A stretch of DNA of 64,000 nucleotides, taken from contig CM043942.1 in assembly GCA_014529385.2 (NCBI GenBank), positions 59,132,184 to 59,196,183 on the forward strand. The letters run 5' to 3'. The notes under the pieces are model-generated. The model was not told the DNA's origin. It worked only from the letters and a program-made list of their open reading frames with translations, and searched no databases. The first letter of the stretch is position 1. Each line of letters starts with the position of its first letter. The DNA comes from Adiantum capillus-veneris (taxonomy: Eukaryota; Streptophyta; Polypodiopsida; Polypodiales; Pteridaceae). The position numbers and the translations under genes are program-made. This document shows, one piece after another, positions 22,165 to 31,970 of the stretch.

Positions 22165-22622
22165 TTGTGTCACTTCTGACATGATATGTGTAGTCTTGGA
22201 TTGCTGACAAGGATGACTTCCTTCGGCGGCGGACTCGAGAGTATGGTGGAAGGGATGCGGCCCTAGCGCAGTACCTTTCAAAGCTTTGCGAGTCGCCGAT
22301 AGTAGTTTTTCACAATTACATGTCACAAGAGGGTTCAATAGCAACTTACACATTCAAGACACTATTACGCTTCTTGGGTCGACCCGTGCTGCCCAAAAGT
22401 GCAGATAAAGTTATTCTTGTGGACAAAGTGTTTGGTAGAGACTGTTTTGGTTACTGCCCGGGCTATACAGGTGGTCGGGCAGCGTATTACTACACCTACA
22501 CAGCAATGGCACTAGCTCTTGGTAGACAAAACCCAGATGAACTTTTAGAGTATGGCAAACATCTCATGATTCGTTACAAGGGTGACGTGCCAAAAAAAAA
22601 AATTGAACCTTCAAAATCTTGA
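20810..22622 (+). CDS. Unknown acidic spliced protein of the 12.5-kb element
   Basis: An open block from about 20810 to 22121 reads KRLKPDPELVPGFQPL and continues through Ser/Glu-rich, Cys/His-containing segments (RSCRHSACPLHQKEC). An intron (donor ATG|GTTACT at 22122, containing a CT array, acceptor ATGTGTAG near 22189) joins in phase 0 to a second exon (WIADKDDFLRRRTREYGGRD ... KKIEPSKS) ending with TGA at 22620-22622. About 580 residues. No in-frame ATG precedes codon ~100, so an upstream exon with the start is probably hidden in the microsatellite region. No family recognised. It converges with the putative transposase gene. Confidence 0.6.
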
Positions 22623-22685
22623 TACACTTCAAGTAGCAATTGTATAAGATCATGTATTACATAAATTTTGTACAATGTCATCCAC

Positions 22686-24824
22686 TCAGAGTATCTTTCT
22701 CCACTTGTGATTTACATACACCATTGTCTCTCTCCACCTTTGTTGACTTTCACAAGCTCCGGAGTTGTATGCCATTGATCTTTTAACTTTTTGTTGTTGT
22801 AAATGTCTGATGGCTTGTGCTGTTGCTGAATTTGCCAAGACTTCTTTTGCCTGCATTCGATGAATGATTCTACGATAGAACCATTCAAATAGTTCTCTCA
22901 AATGTTAGCCTTGATTCGAGAGCCACCATGTCGTGTGTACCTGAAATAAGCATTTCTCGCCATGTAATGAGACTTTTCCATCCCTTGGGTATTCCATATT
23001 GCCGGGTTCCCATACTTTTGTATAAAATATGGTAAATGATTGAAGATGATGTGTTGGATATGAAAACAGATTAGTTAGAATGTTTTACACTCACATATTT
23101 GCACATAAGAGAGAATGAAATACACGATAATACCATGTAGTGAGTAATCTGGGTGTCTGTCCATGCTGTCTTGAATGATTTTTTCAGAAGGTTGAGATTC
23201 TCCTTGAACTTGCTCATATCACCTTGTGACCAGTCATCTTTGTCGCACATCAAAAATAGGATGTCTATTGATCGCCAAACCTCAGCCTTCACATTACGAG
23301 TAGTTGGTTCTTGGTCTTTGACTGCAATATGTAGCTTTTTCCAGCTCTGATACTCTACCTTGCTAACATAAGATGTGTTATATATTTTTTCATGTTTTGT
23401 TAGCTTCGGATCTCTTGTACCTTGGGGTTTAGATAAAAACCTCCGTGCCTTCACCCCACTGATGGATGGTTTGCATGGGACATCCTTCTCAGCAGTTGAT
23501 CTCTTTTTATCCCGCTGGATTTTCACATTGCCACCATGAAGTCCCATATCCAACAGTACCATTTCTAAGCACTGTAGGGCTACTTGTTGTTCTGCCGAGT
23601 TCTTAATCTTCCAAACAAACCCGATATATAAGTAGACCAATTTCTCCACAATTCTACAAAGGGCATGCATTGTACCAATGTGGACATTCACAAGTGGTAT
23701 TTTCAAAACCGGTCGAAAAGCAAGATCCTCAATGTGACGTGTTGGAGCTTTTCTCCACCACTTTGGGTCCATGACCTTTGCAGGCTCCATGCAGAACAAA
23801 CACGGCGACTTTGCCATTGCACCCATTCCAAAATTATACATGCACTTTAATGTTTTGAGGTCACCTGCAAGATGCCACTGAACTTGAAAGTCTCCCCTTC
23901 CATCTAGACGTAGTACCTCTCCGTGGTTAGTCTGTCGATCAATCATCTCCTGAATATTAGTTCGATGGAACACCCAATATAGAATCTCATGATCTTCTTT
24001 CTTTACCTGCAACACAAAATAAATGAGACTTAAGTAGATGTGAACAATTGAGCTTACCTGAGAATCTCGCTTACCTCAAACGCACCAAGCCACCATATGT
24101 TAGATTCTGATTGAACACTAAAATATAAAGGATCATCACTGGGACACTTTGAGAGGGCTCTATTCATTAAAGTAATAGTAACACACTCTAGCTTTTTCTC
24201 TTTAACAAGCTCACACTCATCCAGTTTTAACACAAAATGTAATACCCCTCGTGACTCTTCAAATGTGATGTTGTAAAACTCCACCATTCTCTTCTGTAAT
24301 ATCCGCAGGTCCATAAAAATATTATTGAACTCATCATATGCCATGTTTGCTCCATGGCCACTGTAAGTTGCTTTAATATGAAAGGGCTGTCCAAGATAGT
24401 CTCCCTGTGCCTCGTTAAGTTGAAGCCTCTCTTTCCAAACACTTGAGGCTGATGGTAGAAGTTTGGATTTTATACCCTTCTTAACAAAGATGGATGAGAC
24501 AGAATTTTGGATAGCCGAATATCCTCTTTTGCTTACACCAAGTGAATCAAGTGTGCCTTGTATCTCTTTTGCAGGCATTGAGTTCTCTGAAATAAAGCGG
24601 TCCACTACATTTCGTTGTAGGACCTTAAACTTCTTGTCATGTACTATATCTGCTGCCAGGCTTCTACTTATAAGTGGCTTCAATCTCTTTTCTATATTGG
24701 CTTTGGGGTTAATGTTTTCCTTGTCAGGATAGATTGAATCTCTACATGAAGACAATGCATAAGTAAATAACAGAAAATTTGCTTCACTAACACTATTTAG
24801 GCACATGAAAACAATGCATAACAA
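22686..24824 (-). CDS. Putative RNase H-fold transposase (multi-exon, one possible frameshift)
   Basis: An exon from about 24770 to 24067 reads DSIYPDKENINP to NIWWLGAFE. It is joined through an intron (donor GTAAGC, acceptor TGTTGCAG at about 24009) to an exon ending near 23123, then to an exon at about 23060-22686. Motifs in order: LKLDECELVKEKK, LRLDGRGDFQ, HLAGDLKTL (Asp near 23862), SPCLFCMEP (C-x2-C near 23800), VNVHIGTMHAL (H-x4-H near 23680), then NTQGMEKSHYMARN. A key Asp about 20 residues before C-x2-C, with a later H-x4-H and Glu, recalls the zinc-binding pattern of RAG1/Transib-type DDE enzymes. In the last exon the frame stops at a TGA near 22899, while MRELFEWFYRR continues in another frame to 22686. 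Family not identified. Confidence 0.55.
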
Positions 24825-24885
24825 GAAAAAAAAAAGATTACTTAACTAAGACAATGTAGCCAACCAAGAAGCATCACCTTAATGC

Positions 24886-25530
24886 TCAGATTCTTTTCTT
24901 GAGACCTCCTGATGCAACCTGCAATGTTTCAAGATTGTGCAATTTCTTCTTTCGGATACGACCACCCAAGATGGTATCCTTCATTTGACAACTTCGCACC
25001 TTTCCTTTCAGTTCTTGTACCTCTGTTTTATGTTGCAAAATGGTAACCTGATCTGTAGAATGTAAATGTGAAAGGAGAACAATCTCACATTGTTGAGCTT
25101 GGAGAATGCCCTTGTAAGTTTCAGCTTCTCTTGTAAGAGATTTACAATAACCCAGAAGGCCCTTTTCTCCATCACCAGCAAAGGTCAATAAGCTTGTAGG
25201 ATTGACAAACGGTGGAGACGCATTAGTCATTGGATTCTTAGGGTAGAGAGATCCTCTCGTCCAGATATCTATGTGTTTAGCTCCCTGAGCTCTGAGAGTG
25301 TCTATGGAAGCGGGAGGTATATGTGTGTTTGTTTTACTGCGCTTAATCAATGGTTGGTACTCATTGTCCAAATCAATGTGAAGGTGATATTTGGCTCGTT
25401 TCTGGGTAACATTTGTGCCATTTGAGGAGTGCTCCATTAGCCAAATGTGAAAGTTTAATGGAAAGTGAATAGCGGCTGCGCCTTCGTCCCTCCATGTTAG
25501 CCTCATTCCCTCCATATTGACGAGGTTCAT
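24886..25530 (-). CDS. N-terminal exon(s) of the putative transposase gene, or separate gene
   Basis: An open block with ATG at 25530 (MNLVNMEGMRLTWRDEG) runs to TGA at 24886, with IDIWTRGSLYPKNP and a basic coiled C-terminus (KGKVRSCQMKD, GGRIRKKK). The gap of about 60-110 bp to the next minus-strand exon has a CAG|GTTGCA donor candidate near 24920 and an acceptor TTCATGTAG near 24745, but I could not fix the reading phase. It lies nearest the right inverted repeat and reads inward. No domain recognised. Confidence 0.5.
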   Translation of the reverse strand: MNLVNMEGMRLTWRDEGAAAIHFPLNFHIWLMEHSSNGTNVTQKRAKYHLHIDLDNEYQPLIKRSKTNTHIPPASIDTLRAQGAKHIDIWTRGSLYPKNPMTNASPPFVNPTSLLTFAGDGEKGLLGYCKSLTREAETYKGILQAQQCEIVLLSHLHSTDQVTILQHKTEVQELKGKVRSCQMKDTILGGRIRKKKLHNLETLQVASGGLKKRI

Positions 25531-25697
25531 TCAATGCAACTGAAAAGAGGATTATCCCTCAATCACTACGAACGAATGTTCAGAAGAGTAAGGAATCTAC
25601 TTAAAGTACACTTTTTGAACTTTTACTATGAAAGAACCAGCTCTATTATTTGCCATTTTTTCTAGAGAGAGAGTGCAAAAAATACATTTTCTTAGAA

Positions 25698-25731
25698 GGC
25701 CCTCCAAATGACCTCCGAAATTCCCTAATGC
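25698..25731 (-). repeat. Right terminal inverted repeat of the 12.5-kb element
   Basis: GGCCCTCCAAATGACCTCCG through TTCCCTAATGC, inverted partner of 13220-13253. The foldback element that follows separates it from the outer match (GAAGCTCATGAT) at about 25847-25858. Confidence 0.75.
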
Positions 25732-25732
25732 A

Positions 25733-25831
25733 CCGCATACCTAGCTAGTTATGATTGGGGGCAGGGGACCGTCGGCCTGGTGGGGGGGCTGGTGGTCCCC
25801 TGCCCCCAATCGTACCTAGCTAGGTATGCGG
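25733..25831. mobile_element. 99-bp foldback (MITE-like) element
   Basis: Almost entirely palindromic: CCGCATACCTAGCTAG ... ATTGGGGGCAGGGGACC on the left and GGTCCCCTGCCCCCAAT ... CTAGCTAGGTATGCGG on the right, with a short G-rich loop. It sits inside the right end of the 12.5-kb element, between the 34-bp core repeat and the outer match. No certain target duplication. Confidence 0.75.
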
Positions 25832-26508
25832 AGCCTCTTGAGTAGAAGCTCATGATGTTATTCATTGTATGAAACACTGGACAAGACTTTGTTTTCCTAC
25901 AGGAGAAAATTTCTAAATCTTCATGTGTATATCTCACCCCTAGGAGGGCCACATTGCACTATCAAGATGAATGCATTGGACCCTTACAATGTCTCCAAAA
26001 TCTGTCCACTACCAATATATAAGGATACACTAGGTATTGCCAAAATTGCACCCGTTGACTATGACTGCACAGGCATCAACGATGCTATAAAGATTTAACA
26101 TCACTGTCTTTGCAAATCACAGTCAGGAGGATTGCTTCTCTCCTAAGCATTTCTAGTTATTGACTTTGAGCTGGCTACACCCTATATAATATAAGTTCTC
26201 TTTAAGTGCTTAATGGTAATTAGGTTGTTCACCCACTCATTATAGAATCTATTATTTCCTATCGTGTAGGTTAGTTCTCTACTTTCCTATATGATCTCTA
26301 CCAAATTGGCCATTGCAAGGGTCTTCTCAAACACTTTAAGGTTCTTTCCTTCGTTAGCGTAGTGGCCACTTTCCTGTCCTTGGCCCCTCAACAGCCCACG
26401 TGGCTCCAGTGCAACTCTAAAAAAACGCCTACGCATCTCATTCAAAATTTAAAAACGCGGCTTCGCCTGCGCGTCTCACTGAAAAGATCTAAGTAAACAG
26501 CGTCGTCC

Positions 26509-28134
26509 ATGTTACCAAGCGATTCTGATGCTGCTAAAAACCTTTGTGGGGCTGCTGTTAATGAAATTCAAGCTCTTGGGGAGGCGAACTCTATCCAGCT
26601 CAGCACGGCCTCCATGGTGCTGTAAGAATTGAAAGAAGATTGGTGACTCCGAATGCTGCTGCCTCTTCTGACAGCCAATTTGCGGCTTTGAGTAACACTG
26701 CAGTCATGCCACCTCTCTCACCAGGAGCACAAATAGTCTTACCTTTCATTGAAGGTTTTTTTGTCTTATGTGACAAGTTGAGGACAGCCCCTGCTTCTCC
26801 AGGTTTACAGGAGCTTGGCAGTGCAACTGCTTGTGAGATCAAGGAGACAGCAAGCTCTACTTCTCTAACCAAGTCTAGATCTATGCAGTTACGAAAGTCT
26901 GACGAGAAGGGACTCACATTCGTCCGTTTTGCTGACAGGCACAGGCGGCTGCTAAATGCATTTGTGAGACATAATCCTGGGTTGCTAGAAAAGTCTCTCT
27001 CTCTTGTTCTGAAAACCCCTAGGCTTATAGATTTTGACAACAAGAGAGCATATTTCAAATCTCGAATCAGGCAGCAACACGAGCAACAACACTATTCTCC
27101 TCTAAGGATATCAGTCTGACGAGCTTATGTATTAGAAGATTCATATAATTAGTTGAGAATGAGAACACTTGATGAACTCAAGGGCCGTTTGACTGTACAA
27201 TTTCAAGGAGAGGAAGGAATTGATGCTGGTGGGCTAACAAGAGAGTGGTACCAGCTTTTGTCCAGAGTAATTGTCCCAATTTTGTGTATCAAACGGAGCA
27301 TCTTTCCTACTTCAAGTTTGTAGGCCGTGTGATTGCTAAGGCTCTGTTTGACGGGCAGCTTCTTGATGTGTATTTTACTCGATCTTTCTATAAGGACATA
27401 TTGGGAGTGAAAGTGACTTATCATGATATTGAGGCTGTAGATCCAGACTTCTACAAGAACTTGAAATGGGTTCTTGAGAACACTGTAAATGATGCACTTG
27501 GCCTCACCTTTAGTATCGATGTAGATGAAGAGAAGCATATTCTCTATGAAAGAACTGAGGTTATGGATCATGAACTTATTCCTCGTGGCAGGAACATCAG
27601 GGTCACAGAGGAGATAAGCATGAGTATGTTGACCTAGTTGCTGAACACGGGTTAACGACCGCGATACGACCACAAATCAATGCCTTCTTGGAGGGATTCA
27701 ACGAGCTTGTGTCTCGGGAGCTTATTTCAAGTTTTAACGACAAGGAACTTGAGCTCCTTATTAGTGGTCTTCCAGAGATAGACTTGGAAGACCTCAAGGC
27801 AAATACGGAATATACTGGTTACACGGCTGCATCTCCTATTGTGCAATGGTTCTAGGAGTTCGTGCACCAATTTAACAATGAGGACATGACCCGCCTACTG
27901 CAATTTATAACTGGCACTTCAAAGGTTCCTCTTGAGGGTTTTCAAGCATTGCAAGGCATCTTAGGACCCCAAAGGTTCCAAATTCACAAGGCTTATGGAC
28001 CTCGTGAGAGGCTTCCATCGGCACATACATGTTTCAATCAGCTTGACCTTCCAGAGTACTCTTCAAAGGATCAGCTGCAAGAACGATTGCTACTTGCAAT
28101 TCATGAAGGAAGTGAAGGGTTTGGCTTTGGCTGA
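26509..28134 (+). pseudogene. UPL1/UPL2-like HECT E3 ubiquitin ligase, 3' part
   Basis: Matches the C-terminal region of plant UPL1/2-type HECT ligases: [115 protein letters not shown]. The catalytic Cys context [14 protein letters not shown] is intact near 28030, and the natural C-terminus GSEGFGFG is followed by TGA. It is broken by stops (27117 and near 27150), a loss of roughly 20 codons near 27270, a frame change near 27625 and a TAG near 27855. No introns interrupt 1.5 kb of coding sequence, which suggests a retrocopy if the parent gene has introns here. Confidence 0.9.
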
Positions 28135-28299
28135 TTTGACGAGGGAAAATTCATGGCTTTGTTATATTATATACACAGGGTTTTGGGCGGGGCACACGAT
28201 ACAACAAGAATCCCTCGCCTGTCATAACTCCACGTGTCTCTAGCGCTTAGAAGCTCTAAAAAAAACTACGTCGTCAAAATCCCAGTGCTGAAAAGCCAC

Positions 28300-28736
28300 A
28301 GTAGAAAAAACTACGCCGTCACTAAGAAAATAAAATAGAAAAAGCATTCTACGTTGCTCTCAAGAGAAATTCGATCTTCTCCACAAGTAGTTCGCACGTT
28401 CCTAGCAGTAAGCAATGTTGCTCCCAAGAGCAATTGCATCTTCTCCACAAGAAGTTTGATTCGATCTTCTCCACAAGCAGTTTGCAGGTTCCAGAAGTAA
28501 GCAGTTCGCAAGTTGCAGCCATAGCACCAGAAAGGAGTGTCAAAGATCTTTCAAACCCTGGTAATATTTCACAGATCATCAAGCTAAAGAGTACTTCGGA
28601 TGCTTGCCGATGTGATGAGCACTCCCAAAGCTCAGATATTTCGTGCGATCAACCCATGGCAGAGGTATGTTCTACTAATGCTACTGAAGCAGAAGATATC
28701 AGATTTCAATCGATGATCAGTTGCTCTGATATGTAG
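28300..28736 (+). other. Unidentified block with short tandem repeats
   Basis: Degenerate tandem units around TTCGATCTTCTCCACAAG recur at about 28368, 28436 and 28463. They run into an open frame ending at TAG 28734-28736 (VKDLSNPGNISQIIK, DACRCDEHSQSSD). No family recognised. It may be another captured gene piece or UTR of the parent ligase gene. Confidence 0.45.
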
Positions 28737-28825
28737 TCGAATCACCAATACTCATTGCCTTTGCTGGCCCATTCAACACATTCTTTTGTTGATGCTATTG
28801 GTTGAAGTGAAGGATACACAAAAAG

Positions 28826-29665
28826 CTAATGCAAAGTGAGGGCATCTCTCCGAATGAAATCATCTATGCTTTGGTCTTAAAGGCTATCTTGACAATAAAG
28901 ACTCTCTCTCTAGTTGTACCCTTACAAAAGCACAAACAGACCATGCGGGCATTCTCTTTGAGATGTCCTCTATTGGAACACGTTGACTGCATAGTACTGT
29001 CAGCATGGACATGGAAAGGAAGCTCTGGACTGTTTCAGTGTCAAAGGTTACGCGCTTGTAAAACTTCACAAGAGAACCGTCACCCATGATAAATAAGTCA
29101 AAGGAAAACCTGCCAACCATTGACGGCGAACAATTTTTTGCTGAGGTCGCCGATGCGTGTTCGCAAAATACTATGTTATTAAACGGCATGATACTATGTT
29201 GCGAAGCGAGGGCCTCTTTCCAAATGCAATCACGTACACATCCATGAAGGCATGTAGCTCCACGCAAGAAGCTGATATGGGCAGAAAAATTGCTTGAGGA
29301 GTTTCGTTTCTGGAATGTTTGATTTACAGGTTGTGCAAAACAGATCGCAAGAAGAGTCTCTATCCAGATGCAATCAACTACGCCTACACAGGAATCTAGA
29401 ATGAATCCGAGGCAGCAAATCGAATGACGTACACAGCCATAGATATTAGAATTCACAATATGATCGCTAGTCAACGTTTGTTGCGAGTACGATTTCATGC
29501 TTGGTGGTGGTTTGATCGATATGTATACAAAATGTGGTGTTCTCACAATAGCACAAAATCTTCTTGACTGGTATCCTCCCAGGGATGTCGTCTCTTGCAG
29601 TGGGTTAAGTGCAGAGATGCCCAACATCATTGATACAAGGAAGTCCATTGGCAATAGACATTCAA
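28826..29665 (+). pseudogene. PPR (pentatricopeptide repeat) gene fragments
   Basis: Three pieces of plant PPR motifs occur in order in different frames: MQSEGISPNEIIYALVLKA (28829), SEGLFPNAITYTSMKACS (about 29207-29260) and LIDMYTKCGVLTIAQNLLD followed by PPRDVVS (about 29510-29600). LIDMYxKCG and RDVVS are hallmarks of PLS-type PPR proteins, which bind organelle RNA. Stops and frame shifts separate the pieces, so this is a degenerate fragment. Confidence 0.7.
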
Positions 29666-30048
29666 TCGCGTGGTGAGTAAGCATTATTATTTTCTGATTT
29701 TTGAAACTCAGAATGCAGTTAATGAACACACTGAAAATTGCACGCTGGCGTGGGAATGGCACGTTCCCTCGTATTATAAAAATTGGGGAGGACTTTGCAA
29801 ACTCCCCCATGCAAGGATACTTGCATGTTTTCTTTTTTTTAGAACATAAAAATGGAACAACAAACAATTAATAACATTGACATCTTGTATGATCATGAAC
29901 ATTGAGCTTGACAAAACTCTTAACACTCCTTGTGGTTTTTGGCGAGGTACCCTTATGAAGCACTACAATCGGTAACCAATTTATGCGGAGGTACACGACT
30001 AAACACTCTCAGGTAAAAAGATCTAACACTCTTTCATGAAATCTCTCT

Positions 30049-30093
<45 letters not shown>

Positions 30094-30151
30094 GTTTCCA
30101 ATATTTTGTTCGATCTCAATTCGATGGAACATAGCTAACGATGCACTCTAG
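29666..30151. other. Non-coding end of the insertion, with CT tract
   Basis: AT-rich sequence with a (CT)n array at about 30042-30091. No gene seen. Confidence 0.6.
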
Positions 30152-30440
30152 TTTCCTTTGATATCCGTTTGAGATAGCGTTAGAAAACAATCTATGTTTC
30201 AACAAGGGTAGCTTGGTTCTTGATCAACTTCGCTCCTAAAATTAGAGCATGCTTGGAGAATAGGGTCTTTCAAGTCCTTTGCACAATTTACCGACTAGGC
30301 CCCTAGTGGATGGGCAGTCTTTAGAAAGATGGCCAGGATCTTGAGTTGCAGCTTTGCAGCTTGCGCACACGTGCACACCAATCCCTTTAGATTTGAACAT
30401 GATTTGGATAAAGCGAATCTATCTTTTCCCAAGCCGTCCC

Positions 30441-30471
<31 letters not shown>

Positions 30472-31437
30472 ACACACACCAAAAGGTAATCTTTATTCCA
30501 TGGAGAAAATCTTATACAAGCACATGAACCAAAGGTGGGGCATTATTTCCACACTTAGCTCTATCTTTCCTCCCTCTCGAAAGTAATCTCTTTTCTAACT
30601 CAGAAATCTTGAGAGCTTTCACTCTCCTCTTCCAGTACCACAGTGGAAACACTCTTTGGAAAAACACACACACACAGTCAGATTTCAACCGTAGAATCTC
30701 TTAAGCAGAGGCCGAGGCCTTCTACTGCTTGCACTCTTGTAAAGAGAGATCTTTTCCTGCAAAGAGAACATAAGTCAAAGCAAGAAAACTACACAAGATT
30801 TATACCTGTTGTCACAAAACGGAGAGCGTATCTCAACATAAATAGAAAGAAAAGATAATATTCTTGAGCCAGACTTGATGAGAGAAAGAAGAGAGAGAGA
30901 AGAGAATCGACACAACATTAGAAGCTAGAAGATGGGCTGCCCCCCCAGCAAGGTGGGCCATTGTGCGGCACCGCGTGCCCGCATCCCCGAAGGACATAAG
31001 CGCAAGGCCGCGGCAAAGCACGCGCCGCCTCATAGAGTCCCGGTCCTCCAAATAAACGACCCGCCAACGCCCAACAGTCTGACACCGGACAAGTCTGATG
31101 CACAAAAGCAAGCCATTGACACAGGCACCTCGAGGTCAAAAAACGTGGCGGTACAGGGTCCTGGGCATCCCACCAACCGAATGCCGGTCGCCTTGCCGCG
31201 AGCACGGCTCCGCCTACCGACACAGAGTCAGCAGGGCCGCAACGCTTCGTTGTCCATGTAGTCTTGCGTGCAACATCCTGGTGTCGGGCCGCGGCGAGGA
31301 ACGATGGTTATTGCCATCGTGATGTCGCCGGCTCGCTTCGAGCACCTCCCCGTCAAGGGAAATGCGTCGCTCCCTCCGAGGGCCAGGCTCGTCGGTTCAA
31401 AAGTCACTCAATTCCAATCTGAAGGCACACGAGTTCG

Positions 31438-31778
31438 GGAACTTCCGTATCGATACAAGCTACACGTAGCTCGCAGCGGAGGCAACGTCCGTCACTTTCC
31501 ACTATGAAAATCTCCAAGTGTTTACCGCATTGTTTTACCGCGTTTTGTAGAGAGAACGTGCATATTCAAGTAAAGAAACAAGAGAGAGGAGGGCGGGGAT
31601 TTTTTTTTGTGTTTTAAAATATTTCTGCGTACATTACCGTTGTTATATCCGACAGCCAGATTTAGCGCCTAAACTTTCAGATTCTGGCTTAACCCCTCCC
31701 CCCCCTTCAAATTTTGGTGTTTTCCTCCTCTAATTAATAAAATTAAAGAATATTGTATAGGATTTTTAAATTTGAAAA

Positions 31779-31814
<36 letters not shown>

Positions 31815-31970
31815 GAGGGGTGGATATAAGATTACATTTGGTTACAACTAAAATAATCATTGTCAATTGATTAACATAATTGAGCATATTCTCAAATCTG
31901 AAAAGAGAAAGAGGGGGGAGAGAGAGATGAATGGATTACACAACCAAAAAACGTCATAACTGCAAAATGT
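31438..31970. other. Non-coding stretch between dispersed repeat and CACTA gene
   Basis: Contains short GA arrays (31782-31812, 31905-31927) and AT-rich DNA. A CACTATGAAAATCT at 31499 could be a CACTA-type end, but no partner was found. No gene. Confidence 0.45.

Larger units (their letters stand above)
13220..25731. mobile_element. Candidate 12.5-kb multi-gene DNA transposon bounded by inverted repeats
   Basis: A 34-bp sequence at 13220-13253 is repeated in inverse orientation at 25698-25731 with 32 of 34 bases matching; a further ATCATGAGCTTCT match lies just outside both copies. Between them are long, largely intact, spliced genes, in contrast to the decayed elements on each side: unknown (plus, 13573), H3-Ulp1 (minus, 17966), acidic-HAD (minus, to 15173), unknown (plus, to 22622), putative transposase (minus, 25530-22686). 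No clear target duplication was found, and the outer ends are therefore uncertain. That the segment is one mobile unit is inference. Confidence 0.6.
26352..30151 (+). mobile_element. 3.8-kb insertion carrying host gene fragments (UPL and PPR)
   Basis: Flanked by the 7-bp direct repeat TTTCCTT (26345-26351 and 30152-30158). Copy B of the host repeat, at 59290-59310, is uninterrupted here. The ends show a weak inverted match (CGTTAGC at the left end, GCTAACG near 30137). Contents: a HECT ligase pseudogene, a short unidentified block, PPR fragments and a CT tract. A mix of unlinked gene fragments recalls gene-capturing transposons, but no transposase or clear long terminal inverted repeat is visible. 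Confidence 0.6.
26014..31437 (+). repeat. Dispersed repeat, copy A (interrupted)
   Basis: The segments 26014-26351 and 30159-31437 are homologous to a continuous block at 58919-60970 (copy B). Shared landmarks include ATATAAGGATACA, TTTGAGATAGCGTTAGAAAA, GCTTTCACTCTCCTCTTC and CACACGAGTTCG. No protein family can be recognised in either copy, and open frames differ between them. It may be part of a larger unrecognised element. In copy A, 3.8 kb is inserted between the two halves. Confidence 0.75.

Noticed and set aside
13220-25731. Polinton/Maverick-type element, suggested by a Ulp1-like (adenain-like) protease and large size
   Set aside because: No protein-primed DNA polymerase B, packaging ATPase, capsid or retroviral-type integrase motif could be read on either strand.
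26352-30151. Helitron, because the insertion carries gene fragments and ends CACTCTAG (a CTRR-like end)
   Set aside because: The flanks show a 7-bp direct repeat compatible with copy B as empty site; Helitrons insert without duplication between A and T, and no 3' hairpin or Rep/helicase gene was seen.
31499-31512. CACTATGAAAATCT as the end of the CACTA element
   Set aside because: No inverted partner or 3-bp duplication was found on the other side of the TNP2 gene.
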